DNA from: Clarkia xantiana subsp. parviflora
Lineage: Eukaryota > Streptophyta > Magnoliopsida > Myrtales > Onagraceae
DNA: 64,000 nucleotides
NCBI GenBank assembly: GCA_036873135.1
Contig: JAPTYO010000001.1
Span: 51,406,624 to 51,470,623, forward strand
Direction of reading: 5' to 3'
This document shows positions 34,754 through 44,431 of this stretch, piece after piece. The position numbers and the translations under genes were made by a program. Positions within the stretch are counted from its first letter, which is position 1. Each line of letters starts with the position of its first letter. Below the pieces are notes generated by a model. The model ran no database searches. It saw nothing but the letters and a program-made list of their open reading frames with translations, and was not told the DNA's origin.

Positions 34754-37602
34754 ATGTCTGGTAAGGTTCTTCACCTTATTGCTCTTTTCTCTTTCATCTT
34801 TGGTTTTCTTAGGCTTCAATTTTCCCCTCCTTCCTTCCCTCGACGATTTTCAGCCGAGGGATCTGCTACTGTTGGCCAACCTTTCGTCTTCAAGTATCTC
34901 AAGAACACGCTTGCACCTATTAGCTACGATAGGGCCTGTATAGAGTGCGGCATCTTTGAATCCTCCTTCGGGGCCCGCTATCCTTATGAGCAGTTCAATT
35001 CTCGCGAGGCCCAGATTACTTTCCCCAAAGGGGACGAGGTGTTTATCTCCCCAGGGCAGATTCGTGCAGGAATTCGACTTCCTTTCTGTCCAAGTTGGGT
35101 GGAGCTGTGCAACCACTATAAGACGTACCCCACAACCTTCTCTCCACACGCAATCCGTACATGGATTGCCTTCCAAGTGTGGTGTGATATCAATAAGGAG
35201 GACTGGAGCTATTCCCTGGAGCTTTGGCGGGTTCTTTACAAGATGACCTGCAACAAGGACGGAATCTGCTCCTTTTCCCCCCGCCAACCCGAAGGGACCG
35301 ATGAGCAGTATAGGGAGATGGGCTGGGACAAGAAGGTGTCCTGGAAGATTTGCAAGGAACGGGCCGTCATCTCCGATAAGGGGAACGATAATGCTAACTG
35401 GAAGGAGCAATACTTCTTCATCCAGCCTGGTCCCATCGAGTGGCCGAGGACCACCGTGGAAGCTGATCCCCCCGTGCCTTTCCGCTCATGGTCGGAGCAG
35501 ACCAAGAGGGCCCTGATGCTTATCCAGGCCCGTCGTTGGGAGGAGGGTTACCAGCCCTTCGAGGCCACTTCTGTCACTGATCAGCAGCGGATTGAGATTG
35601 GGATTATGCTGATTGATCCCAAGGCTGGGGGAAAATTTCGTGATGGTGTTTCCAATGTAATTCTCTGGGTAATCTTCTAATTATTTCTTGTTTCCATTGT
35701 TTACAGCCCCTCGAACACCGCTGACCATCCGTCTGTTTCAGGAGGATACCGATGCCTCCCACTCACTGAAGCGCAAGAAGAAGCCCTCCCATCGGAAGGC
35801 TTCTGCCCAATCGGGACCCTCTCGGAAGAAGGCGAAGACCTCCGAGGCCCCCGGGTCTGCCCCCACCTCCGAGGGGCGGACTAATGTGGATGTGGTCAAG
35901 ACCACCTTCAACGTCCGCTCCGAAAAGGAAGGTAAGGAAGTTTTTCGTGCTATAAAAAGGTATAGGGAGTTGGTACCTCAAGACCTTCAAGCCTCCGACA
36001 TGAAAGGACGGGTCAGGGATGTCAAAAATATCCTTCGAGGGGAAACTCCACACGTTCTCGAAGCGGGTTGTTACGACTTTTTCGGCAAAGAGAAATATAT
36101 GGAGCGTTGTTTAATTTGGCACACCGATATCAAATTAATTCCTCGACTTATTCGCCCCGCTGCAGGTCCCGCGGACGTCGCCCCTGCTGCACCTGCCTCG
36201 GACTCCGCGCCTGCAGTGGAGTCGGTGGTGGAAGATGCCCCAACGGAGGCCCGTGGTGAATTTGGTCGGGTGACCAGCTTGGAGGACTCCCCCTCCGATG
36301 ATCGTGCTGAGGAGGAAGACCTGACCCTCCGAGGAAAATCGAGGTCGACTCCTGCGAAGTCACCTGGTAGGGAGACGTCTCCACTTCCCGTCACGCCACC
36401 ATCTTCATCCGCTCCGCCATCTTCGCCAGTTAGAGGTGGGACCCCCGAAGCCCAAGTAAGTGAAGGGGATGGAGGGGTTCGCCTGGTAGTACCTCCATTC
36501 CCCTTGGATGGAGACTACTACCAAGCTTTTTCTTCGGACCAGGGCGCCGAGCCTTGGAGACCGGTGGAGTCCCTTCGGGGGATTCCTCTATATCGGGGGT
36601 GTCAGGAGAGGAACCTGGCCTTGCACTTGGTGTCGGGCTCGGTTCCGCCCTCACTGAGGCGCCCTCTCTCTCTGGAAGGGGAGGACATCGAGGCGGATAT
36701 CCGGGCGATGGCCGTCCGTCGGATAGAGGTAAGTACATTTTGTTTTTATTCATCTGGGAGTACTCCGACTTTTTAAATATTAAGCTATACCTTGCCCTCA
36801 GGAAATGGCGGACCAGGATCGCTGTTTTGGCTACATCTTGTCTCTTCGGGAGGCTTTGGAGCGAGAACGGGCCAACTCCAACCTCGAGAGCTTGACCAAG
36901 CTTCAGGAGGACTTAGCTGCCTCCGAGGCGTCAAGGCTTCGAGCGGAGGAGGGCAAAAAGCGAGCCGAAGAGCGGGTCGAAGAGCTTAGGCGACAGGCTG
37001 AGGAGGAAAGGCAGCGAGCCGAAGAGCGGGTCGAAGAGGTTAGGCGACAGGCTGAGGAGGAAAGGCAGCGAGCCGAGGAAGTCAGGGCCAAGCTTGCTCA
37101 AGAGGCTCAATCCCAACACAGGCAGATTCTAAGTCTTGAGAGCTCGCTTAGGCGGGAGCAACAGGCTGCCCTGGCGGATCGGAGCCAGGCTGCCTTTGAT
37201 AAGGCAGCGTTGCAAGAAACTGCTGAGCGGCTGAAGCTTGAGAAGCAGAGGGCCATTGCGGAGCTAGAGGAGGCGAGGGCGGATTATCCCGCCCAAATAA
37301 CAAACGCGAAGGTCCAGGCCCTTGAAGAATATCGGAGCTCGGAGGACTTCAAAGCAGACGCGGCAAGACATTGTCAGGAGGATTTGCAGAATGCCATCCT
37401 TGATATTGTCGAAGAGCTTAATGAAACTTACGGGGACTCTATCGACTTGAGGAAGTCCAAGACTCTCGGCCTAGCCGCAGAGACGTACCTCAGCCTCCCG
37501 TCGGAGAGCTCCTCCGAAGACGCCGACGAGCCTCCTACCGATCCCTCCGAGCCTGCCCCTCCAAAGCCTTCTGAAGATTCAGCGCCCGAGGACCGAGTTT
37601 AA
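34754..37602 (+). CDS. Predicted four-exon gene antisense to the Tat polyprotein, Transposase_28-like
   Basis: Exons 34754-34760, 34854-35668, 35742-36728 and 36802-37602 give an open frame of 869 residues; introns of 93, 73 and 73 bp all have GT-AG borders with pyrimidine-rich acceptors. Residues about 70-190 (FVFKYLKNTLAPI, GIRLPFCPSWVELCNHYKTYP, FSPHAIRTWIAFQVWCDI) resemble the plant 'putative gypsy type transposon' family (Pfam Transposase_28). Exon 3 has a basic patch (LKRKKKPSHRK, possible nuclear localisation) and an acidic/Pro/Ser-rich tail. Exon 4 is mostly a charged coiled coil with an internal 54-bp direct duplication (about 36964-37071), then a conserved KVQALEEYRSSEDF block and an acidic end. 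If exon 1 were not spliced, the frame would still be open. The function of this family in the element is unknown. Confidence 0.75.
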
Positions 37603-37738
37603 TTTGCTAGATCTTAAGTCCTCGTACTCCTTCCTCCTTTATCTCCCTTGTATCGAACCTCTTAGGCTTTCGAGCCTTTTATTACTATCTTTTTCGATTA
37701 TGTTCTTCGTAGCTCTTCTATCGGGTCCTGAGGACCTT

Positions 37739-38269
37739 AAGGCTTTCGGACGTCCAACGACGCTTTTTAATCGAACCTTAAAAACTCAAGGATTTTCGGA
37801 CGTCCAATGACGCTTTTTAATCGGACCTTAAAAACTTAAGGATTTTCGGACGTCCAATGACGCTTTTTAATCGGACCTTAAAAACTTAAGGATTTTCGGA
37901 CGTCCAATGACGCTTTTTAATCGGACCTTAAAAACTTAAGGATTTTCGGACGTCCAATGACGCTTTTTAATCGGACCTTAAAAACTTAAGGATTTTCGGA
38001 CGTCCAATGACGCTTTTTAATCGGACCTTAAAAACTTAAGGATTTTCGGACGTCCAATGACGCTTTTTAATCGGACCTTAAAAACTTAAGGATTTTCGGA
38101 CGTCCAATGACGCTTTTTAATCGGACCTTAAAAACTTAAGGATTTTCGGACGTCCAATGACGCTTTTAAATCGGACCTTAAAAACTTAAGGATTTTCGGA
38201 CGTCCAATGACGCTTTTTAATCGGACCTTAAAAACTTAAGGATTTTCGGACGTCCAATGACGCTTTTTA
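37739..38269. repeat. 50-bp tandem array, about 11 units, between convergent genes of the Tat element
   Basis: The phrase cgtccaatgacgc recurs at exactly 50-bp steps from 37751 to 38251 (the first unit has caacgacgc). Most units are identical; one has ctttta for cttttt. Each unit contains the palindrome GGACGTCC and the hairpin CCTTAA-AAAC-TTAAGG. The array lies between the stop of the spliced gene (37602) and the end of pol (38400). Units are contiguous, with no spacer/repeat alternation. Confidence 0.97.
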
Positions 38270-38399
38270 AATGTATCGAGAACAACTCAGGAATACTTTG
38301 ATCAGAAGTAACTTCTTTATTGATTGATGTCTTTAACATAGCATGCACCACTCAGGGCGACTTAATTACATCTTCGCGCCTCCACGGGCGACTTATTCG

Positions 38400-38710
38400 T
38401 CAAACATGGCACTTCTTCAGATGTTCGCCGCTAAAGGTGTTTCTTAAAACCTTGCCGTCAGGATCTTCTAACTTGTAAGCGTTCGGGGCCGGCATGCCTA
38501 CGATCTTGTAAGGCCCTTCCCATTTCGGGGACATCTTGTTGATCCGATCTTGTAGGGCGAATTCGTTTCGTCGTAGGACCAGTTCTCCTGTGTAGAACTG
38601 TCGCGACTTGACCTTCCGATTGTAGTACCTGGCCGTCGCCAAACGCATCCGAGCTTGCGCTATGTCGGCCTCCAGCCGTTTTTCCTCTAGCAAGGATAAC
38701 TCCAGGCGCC
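38400..38710 (-). pseudogene. Integrase C-terminal remnant of the Tat polyprotein
   Basis: The frame RRLELSLLEEKRLEADIAQARMRL (in part), then YYNRKVKSRQFYTGELVLRR and KMSPKWEGPYKIVG, is the typical GPY/F end of Ty3 integrase, ending KKCHV and a stop. It lies in a different frame from the 999-residue ORF and begins immediately after the deletion junction at about 38700-38735, so it is not translated with gag-RT unless frame is changed. Confidence 0.9.
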
Positions 38711-41686
38711 TTTCCCCTCGAAGGCCATTGCCAAGTTGCCCACGTGGTCTGATGCTCGTCGGGACTTCACCAGCATGTCATCTACATAGGCTTCCATGGT
38801 ACTCCCAATCATGTCCCCGAACAGCTTGTTCACCATTCTCTGGTATGTCGCCCCCGCATTCACCAGGCCGAAAGGCATGACGTCATATTGGAAGACTTCA
38901 CTATCGGCGTAAAAGGCGGTATGTGGGGCATCCTTTTTCGCCATCTTGATCTGGTTATAACCGGAATAAGCATCCATAAAGCTTAGCAGCTCATGCCCCG
39001 ATGTAGCGTCCACCAGTTGGTCGATCCGAGGGAGTGGATAACAGTCTTTCGGGCAGGCCTTGTTTAAATCACGGAAGTCGACACACATTCGCCACTTCCC
39101 GTTGCTCTTCCTCACTAGTACTGGGTTGGCTACCCAGGTTTGGAATCGGATCTCCCTGATGAATCCAGCGTCGAGTAGTCTGCCAACCTCCTGCTGGATT
39201 GCAATCCTCTTGTCTGTTCCCATCGGGCGTCTCTTCTGTGTGATCGGCTTGACCGTGGGGTCGATGTTCAGTTCATGCTCGATCACGTCCCGACTGATTC
39301 CTGGCATATCGCTCGGAGACCAGGCAAATAACTCCTTGAACTCTTTCAATAGGGCGATCAACTCCTGAGCTCTTTCCTCGGATAGGGCGGATCCGATCTT
39401 TACCCTCCTCTCGGGTCCATCTATCTCGACTTCTTTCAGGTCCTCCATGGGGGCGGGACGCCCAAACTCCTCTCGAGGGTCAGCGTCTGTTTGGAGAACC
39501 GACATAGCCTCCTTCCTCGATCTTCTCGTGGCGTTGACATAGCATCGTCTCGACGCCACCTGGTCGCCTTTCACTTCGCCGACCCCATTCTCAGTCGGGA
39601 ACTTCAGTTTCTGATGGACAGTCGAGGCTACTGCCATCAGTGGGTTGATAGTGGTTCTTCCAATGATCGCATTGTACGTTCCTGTGGATTCGACCACCAC
39701 GAACTCCACATCTCTCTTCTCCATCTTCCAGCCGCTGCCGAACCATACAGGCAGCGTAATAACTCCCAACGGGTAAGAGGTTGTGCCGCAAAATCCTACC
39801 ATCGGGAAGTTGACCTCCCGCAAATCTTTCTTCTTCTTCCCCATCTGCTCCAGGGCGTCGGAGAAGAGGATATCGGAGGAGCTTCCTCCATCAATGAGGA
39901 TCCTCTTCACTTCGAATCCTCCTACATCCAGTGTTACTACTAGGGCATCCTCGTGGGGGGTCTCTACTCCCTCCAGATCCTTCGCCGAGAAGGTGATCTC
40001 CATCTCCTCCTTCGGGGTCCACGACCGTGACCTTTTTCCCAAAACCACTGCGACTGGCACTTGGTTGGCATAACGCTCCCGAGAAGACGATGTGTCTCCT
40101 CCTGCAGCGAACCCTCCATGGATCACATTAATAATCCTCTTCTGTCTGGACCCAGATGGGCCCTCCGAAGGCTCTGCGTCGGACCTCCTTTTCCTGGGGG
40201 ACCTCGATCGAGATTTGGACCTTGACCGAGATCGTGAGCGGGGCTTGCAGCGCGAGTCTCCCACGAACTCCTTCAGCTTACCCCTCTGGATAAGCTTCTC
40301 TATTTCCTTCTTCAGCTCCCGACACTGGTCAGTGTCATGACCGGAGGCCCGATGGAATCGGCAGTAACGGTCGGTGCGGGAGCCCAACTTTTCTCCTTCC
40401 TTCTTCTTGGGGAAACGAGCGAGGCCTTGCTTCTCCATTACCGCCAAGACCTCTTTCAAAGGCCTATTGAGGGGGGTAAACTCCTCCCTCTGATTGTCCC
40501 TCTTGGTCGGACGCCTATCCTCCCTCCGATCGGAGCGTCCACGATTCCGACTACCATCGGAGCTATCCTTCCGGTGTCGGTTGTCCAATGGTTTGAACAA
40601 CTGCTTTCGTTCGTGCCCCTTAGGAGGGGCCAATTCTCCGGCAGCAATCTTCGACTCCTGGACGTCGATTTGCTGTTTTACTCTCGCCTGGAGCGCCTCC
40701 ATGTTCCAGACTTTTTTGGCCGCGACACTATGAAGTAAGTCGGAGCCGTAGGGGGGATTGAGGTTTTTTATGAAGGTGCGGATGGCCTCGCCCTCCGATA
40801 TCTCCTCATCTAGCTCGGTCATGCCAGCCGTGTAACGCTGGTAGTATTGGGCCAGCGATTCGTCAGGCCTCTGAACCACCTCATGCAGGGTCCGAACACT
40901 CTTCAGCAGCCGTCGACGCCCTTGGTACTGGGCGATGAATCGCTGATGCATGTCCTTCCAACAGGTTATACATCCGGTGGGCAGACTGTAAAACCATGTC
41001 ATCGCCTTCTCTCCCAAGGTGCTCGGGAACAACGCACAGATAACATCCTCATCAGGGGTCCTGCCCATGCACGCTGTTAGGTGCTTCTGCACATGGCGAA
41101 CCGGGTCCGCGACCCCATCGTACTCGTCTATCTTCGGGATACCCAAGCCTGGAGGGGCCAAGGTATGGATCAACCTGGGAACGAAAGGATGAGTCTCCTG
41201 ACTCCCCAATTCCGACATCATGGGCTTCTGATCTCCCATGCAGATACCCACGATCTTTACTACCTGGTCGGCAGTGAGGGGACCATTCAGGGGAATAGTC
41301 CTTTGTTGTACTGGCCCTGGTCCATCGACCACAAAATTCTCCGCCGGTGCTGGATGAGGGGGAATGGGTTGTTCCCTCAACGGAGGGGGTGGCGGCAGGT
41401 TGTCGTCCACCTGCCTTCTGGAGGCGTCTCGCCGCGGAGGGAGCGGCGGGAGATCTGCCTGCCTTCTAGCAGCTTCTCTTCGGTCTAGGAGGGCCTCCAT
41501 GGCCTCCATGAATAGGGGCATGGCCTCTGCCACTACCCTGGCTAGCTCCGGATTCTGGGAAGGTGCTTCGTTCCGGCGAGTGCTGTCACCCTCATCTCCC
41601 AGATCCTGATGCTGGGCAACATCCTCAGGGGGATTGCTGGTGGCCGGTACTTGCTTGCCTGAACGTTGCGATCTGTTGCCAGCCAT
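38687..41686 (-). CDS. Tat gag-protease-RT polyprotein, truncated in RT
   Basis: One 999-residue frame starting MAGNRSQRSG. Gag core at about 230-345 (TLGEKAMTWFYSLP, RFIAQYQGRR, LAQYYQRYTAGM), a Cys/His cluster YCRFHRASGHDTDQC at about 440, a basic Arg/Ser-rich stretch at about 485, an aspartic protease with ILIDGGSSSDILF at about 590, and RT with CVDFRDLNKACPKD at about 870, QRMVNKLFGDMIG and the catalytic YVDDM at about 967. The frame then departs from RT after SDHVGNLA and runs 13 residues to a stop. RT thumb, RNase H and the integrase catalytic core are gone. The product could still assemble particles, but the enzyme is unlikely to be active. Encoded opposite in direction to the spliced gene at 34754-37602. 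Confidence 0.93.
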   Translation of the reverse strand: MAGNRSQRSGKQVPATSNPPEDVAQHQDLGDEGDSTRRNEAPSQNPELARVVAEAMPLFMEAMEALLDRREAARRQADLPPLPPRRDASRRQVDDNLPPPPPLREQPIPPHPAPAENFVVDGPGPVQQRTIPLNGPLTADQVVKIVGICMGDQKPMMSELGSQETHPFVPRLIHTLAPPGLGIPKIDEYDGVADPVRHVQKHLTACMGRTPDEDVICALFPSTLGEKAMTWFYSLPTGCITCWKDMHQRFIAQYQGRRRLLKSVRTLHEVVQRPDESLAQYYQRYTAGMTELDEEISEGEAIRTFIKNLNPPYGSDLLHSVAAKKVWNMEALQARVKQQIDVQESKIAAGELAPPKGHERKQLFKPLDNRHRKDSSDGSRNRGRSDRREDRRPTKRDNQREEFTPLNRPLKEVLAVMEKQGLARFPKKKEGEKLGSRTDRYCRFHRASGHDTDQCRELKKEIEKLIQRGKLKEFVGDSRCKPRSRSRSRSKSRSRSPRKRRSDAEPSEGPSGSRQKRIINVIHGGFAAGGDTSSSRERYANQVPVAVVLGKRSRSWTPKEEMEITFSAKDLEGVETPHEDALVVTLDVGGFEVKRILIDGGSSSDILFSDALEQMGKKKKDLREVNFPMVGFCGTTSYPLGVITLPVWFGSGWKMEKRDVEFVVVESTGTYNAIIGRTTINPLMAVASTVHQKLKFPTENGVGEVKGDQVASRRCYVNATRRSRKEAMSVLQTDADPREEFGRPAPMEDLKEVEIDGPERRVKIGSALSEERAQELIALLKEFKELFAWSPSDMPGISRDVIEHELNIDPTVKPITQKRRPMGTDKRIAIQQEVGRLLDAGFIREIRFQTWVANPVLVRKSNGKWRMCVDFRDLNKACPKDCYPLPRIDQLVDATSGHELLSFMDAYSGYNQIKMAKKDAPHTAFYADSEVFQYDVMPFGLVNAGATYQRMVNKLFGDMIGSTMEAYVDDMLVKSRRASDHVGNLAMAFEGKGAWSYPC

Positions 41687-41734
41687 GGAATGAAATCAGA
41701 GGGAAGCAAACTTACTTTTTGGCTTTTTGTTGCT

Positions 41735-41752
41735 TTCCCACAGACGGCGCCA
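41735..41752 (-). other. Primer binding site of the Tat element
   Basis: TGGCGCCGTCTGTGGGAA on the minus strand, one base from the 5' LTR. The first nine bases are complementary to the 3' end of plant tRNA-Asp as I recall it; the whole word is common as a PBS in plant Ty3 elements. Confidence 0.85.
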
Positions 41753-41753
41753 G

Positions 41754-42398
41754 TGTTGGATCACGGCAGGAGCTCCGGTTACGGTGACGGATTCCTTAGC
41801 TCCTCGCAATCCTGCAGAAGGGGAATAGAGGGCAGTGGCCCAGAATCCCTCTCCGATGGTTAACGTAAGTACGGCAGCCACAGAGCAAGCAAGCAATATT
41901 TGTGTGTGTATTAAGCGTAACCCTAATCTGGAATATCCCTCCTTTTATAGAGGAAAGGTTATCCCAGTTACCTGATTGGGCGGTTGGATTGTGATCCACT
42001 ATCCCACATATCTCGCCGTATATCTTGCCACGTATCTTGCACAGTTATTCGTATCCCCCATATCTCGCCCATTATACCACTACTGTAATCGTGGCGAGAT
42101 TTCCGGGATTGTGCTCTTACTGGCGAGTCTCGATCATTATCGGAGACTCCCAAGTTACATCGTTGAGGATTCGGTGTCGGGGAGTGGCGTCAACTCCCAC
42201 ATCGGGACCGACTACGTCCAGGTCCGATATCTTCGGGGCTCTCCCCTGTCGGAGCCATACTTACTCGGGGCTATTCAATGTCGGGGCCTCCTTCCGTCGG
42301 AGCCCTTATCCTTCTAGCAGCCCAGCTCCTAGCCCAACGGGCCTAATCGCCGTTTGCTAATCGTTAAGGGGCCTAACGGCCTTCGCCGGGTCCCATCA
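41754..42398 (-). repeat. 5' LTR of the Tat element
   Basis: 645 bp; nearly identical to the 3' LTR (a 3-bp deletion near 41935 and a g/t difference at 42391). The minus-strand TATA box is at 41943-41949. Confidence 0.95.
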
Positions 42399-42839
42399 AT
42401 TCCTAGATGTATGATATGTTCGAGACACTCGTTGGAGGTAACTCAGTAGGAAAACCATAAAATTGAAATGAATTAATTGCTTGTTGGAGCATACTTGCTG
42501 CCGATTGACTCTCGTTGGTAGCGAATTTTCGATTGATTCTCGTTCGGGGAAATAGTCTAATCGTCCCCGACTGATTGGATGGAGACAAATTCCAACAAAA
42601 GGCAGCAATTCAATTGGTCTTCAATATTTGAAGATTGATGCTGATCTTAAATCTTAATCTTGGAGACAAATTTTTTTCGTGCTATATATGTGCTGATCTA
42701 ACAAGAGGATGGATCCCTATTAGGGATGACGTTGTACAAATTTGCAATTTGTCTGATAATTGGTCTTCAGGGTGGCTTGATGGTCTGACAATTACTCTTC
42801 AAGCGGCGATGCACAATACAAGATAGTCTTTTATGATAC

Positions 42840-43025
42840 CATAGAAGAATGATAATGTATGTTTATACTGTTTAATGTTGAGTATAAGAATACAAGACTA
42901 AATCTAAAAAAATATAATAAAAAAAATATAATTTAATAATATATTAAAAATATATTTATTTTTACTATAACTTTATAAGAACATAATAAAATATATTAAT
43001 TCTTAATATATTTTATCCTTAATAG
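42840..43025 (-). repeat. LTR (5') of the small Copia-type element
   Basis: About 186 bp, catagaagaatg to ccttaata; partner of 32698-32902. The first bases overlap the PBS complement (gatacca). Confidence 0.78.
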
Positions 43026-43030
43026 CTATC

Positions 43031-44431
43031 ACGTGAGTGAAGATTACATTAAGAGAGGATTTGGCAAAAATATATTATGATAGATCATTTAGAAAATATC
43101 GTTTCTAACTAATCTAGTCTCTATATATATGAGTATATAATCTATGGTACTTTGTAGATCCTCATTGGAATCAAGACATAACTTAGAGGGCACGGCGATA
43201 TTACTGTGGAAGGAAGGCAAAATGTTAGCTTAATTAAGGGAGTGAAATTTTGAGTAGAAGCAAGCAAAAGCTACATAATTTTTTCACGTGAAAAATATAT
43301 AAGTAAGACTTTAAAATATTAAATTCAAGATAAATACATTTTTAGACTTAATTAAAACTGCAATTAACTCCATAAAAGTTCATAAAGACGAATTAATGCC
43401 TGATAAGTTGGTCCAATGTATGTGCCTCGATGTTTCGTCCTTAATTAAACCCTAATTGATACGAATTAATTAATGTGAGTGCAGTTTCTTGATTTGCTTT
43501 ACGATCACACAATCCCATCCCAGAATATAAAAATGGAAACCTCAAGATTGATTAGAAAATAGGGTTTTGGTCCGAGCAATGAGAAAATGAAAAGGGAATC
43601 TGAGAAAAGGGTCACGTGTAACTGTATTGAAAAGATTGAAAATGGTCCACTATTACAAACAAACGTTTCTTGCTTGGCCTCTAATATATCTCTCCTTCCC
43701 TAACATGCCGCCGTCCTCGTCGGGATTGGATGCATGCATGCATGCACGCACTAGAACCTCAAACCTTCAACCTTTTCCATATTCCAACAAATTGCAATAA
43801 TGGAATAAATATACCAAGCTTCTCATTCGACCAATGTTCTCCCATGTTCTTTCAACGCATAAATGCACCCCCTTGCCATGTTAAAAACATTATACAATTG
43901 GCGGTTGCAATTACATATGTCACTTTGTATTATTGATTTCATGATTTAATGAGTTTAAACCACACTTATGTTGGATCCTGTGTCTCGGGTCCGAGTTTGA
44001 GTTTGACCACTCGCTTTTAATACCTGCACAAAAGAATGAGCCGGAGTTTGCTCCTACAATTTCCCTATGAGGTTTAAGTAAAAAACTGACCTTGAGTAAA
44101 TCAGAATTGAATTGTAAAAAATGAGATTAGTTGTCCAAATCAGTGATTTAGAGTTTAAATCACTTCCACCAATGCATTTTCTTACTAGCTAGAGCCAATT
44201 GTTAAAGCTCATATTTAACTTTTAAGTCGCAGTAAATGCATAAAACTTACGTCGGATATAACCACACGAGTTAGTATTATGGCATTTTTTTTGGGTGATA
44301 TGAGTATGACCATCTCCATCTCCTTCTCCCTTTTATACACCAACTCCAAGTAGCTTTTCAATAGCATGAGCCATTTGGCCAAAAAAAAAAATAGCATGAG
44401 CCATGATGCATGATAAATATATGTATATATA
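43031..44431. other. Intergenic DNA, no gene seen
   Basis: AT-rich, with a tgca microsatellite at about 43730-43745. No splice-linked open frame and no transposon ends recognised. Confidence 0.55.

Larger units (their letters stand above)
33470..42398 (-). mobile_element. Recently inserted Tat/Retand-like Ty3 LTR retrotransposon with internal pol deletion
   Basis: 8929 bp, LTRs 33470-34117 and 41754-42398, perfect 5-bp duplications ATTCC at 33465-33469 and 42399-42403. On the minus strand: 5' LTR, PBS (41735-41752), gag-protease-RT ORF (38687-41686), integrase C-terminus remnant (38400-38710), a 50-bp tandem array (37739-38269), an opposite-strand spliced gene (34754-37602), a purine tract and the 3' LTR. 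In the stretches I aligned by eye, the LTRs differ only by one substitution and one 3-bp indel. Antisense ORFs and an internal tandem array between pol and the 3' LTR are known from the Retand-type members of the Tat lineage. RNase H and the integrase core are missing, so it must depend on helpers. Confidence 0.95.
32698..43025 (-). mobile_element. Small Copia-type LTR element split by the Tat insertion
   Basis: Direct LTRs at 32698-32902 and 42840-43025 are flanked by GCTAT (32693-32697 and 43026-43030). In minus orientation the 5' LTR is followed by TGGTATCA (42834-42841), the start of the usual Copia PBS, and the 3' LTR is preceded by a G-rich tract (cttgcgggggcg, 32903-32914). Without the nested Tat element the internal part is only about 1 kb with no gag-pol, so it is a TRIM/LARD-like or deleted derivative. 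The LTRs are clearly diverged, so it is much older than the Tat insertion. Confidence 0.82.

Noticed and set aside
37739..38269. Possible CRISPR-like array (regular 50-bp repeats)
   Set aside because: Units are contiguous and identical throughout, with no unique spacers, and lie in a plant retrotransposon.
38900..41650. Plus-strand open frames opposite the Tat polyprotein
   Set aside because: Shadows of the real minus-strand ORF, with no splice pattern or conserved motifs, unlike 34754-37602.
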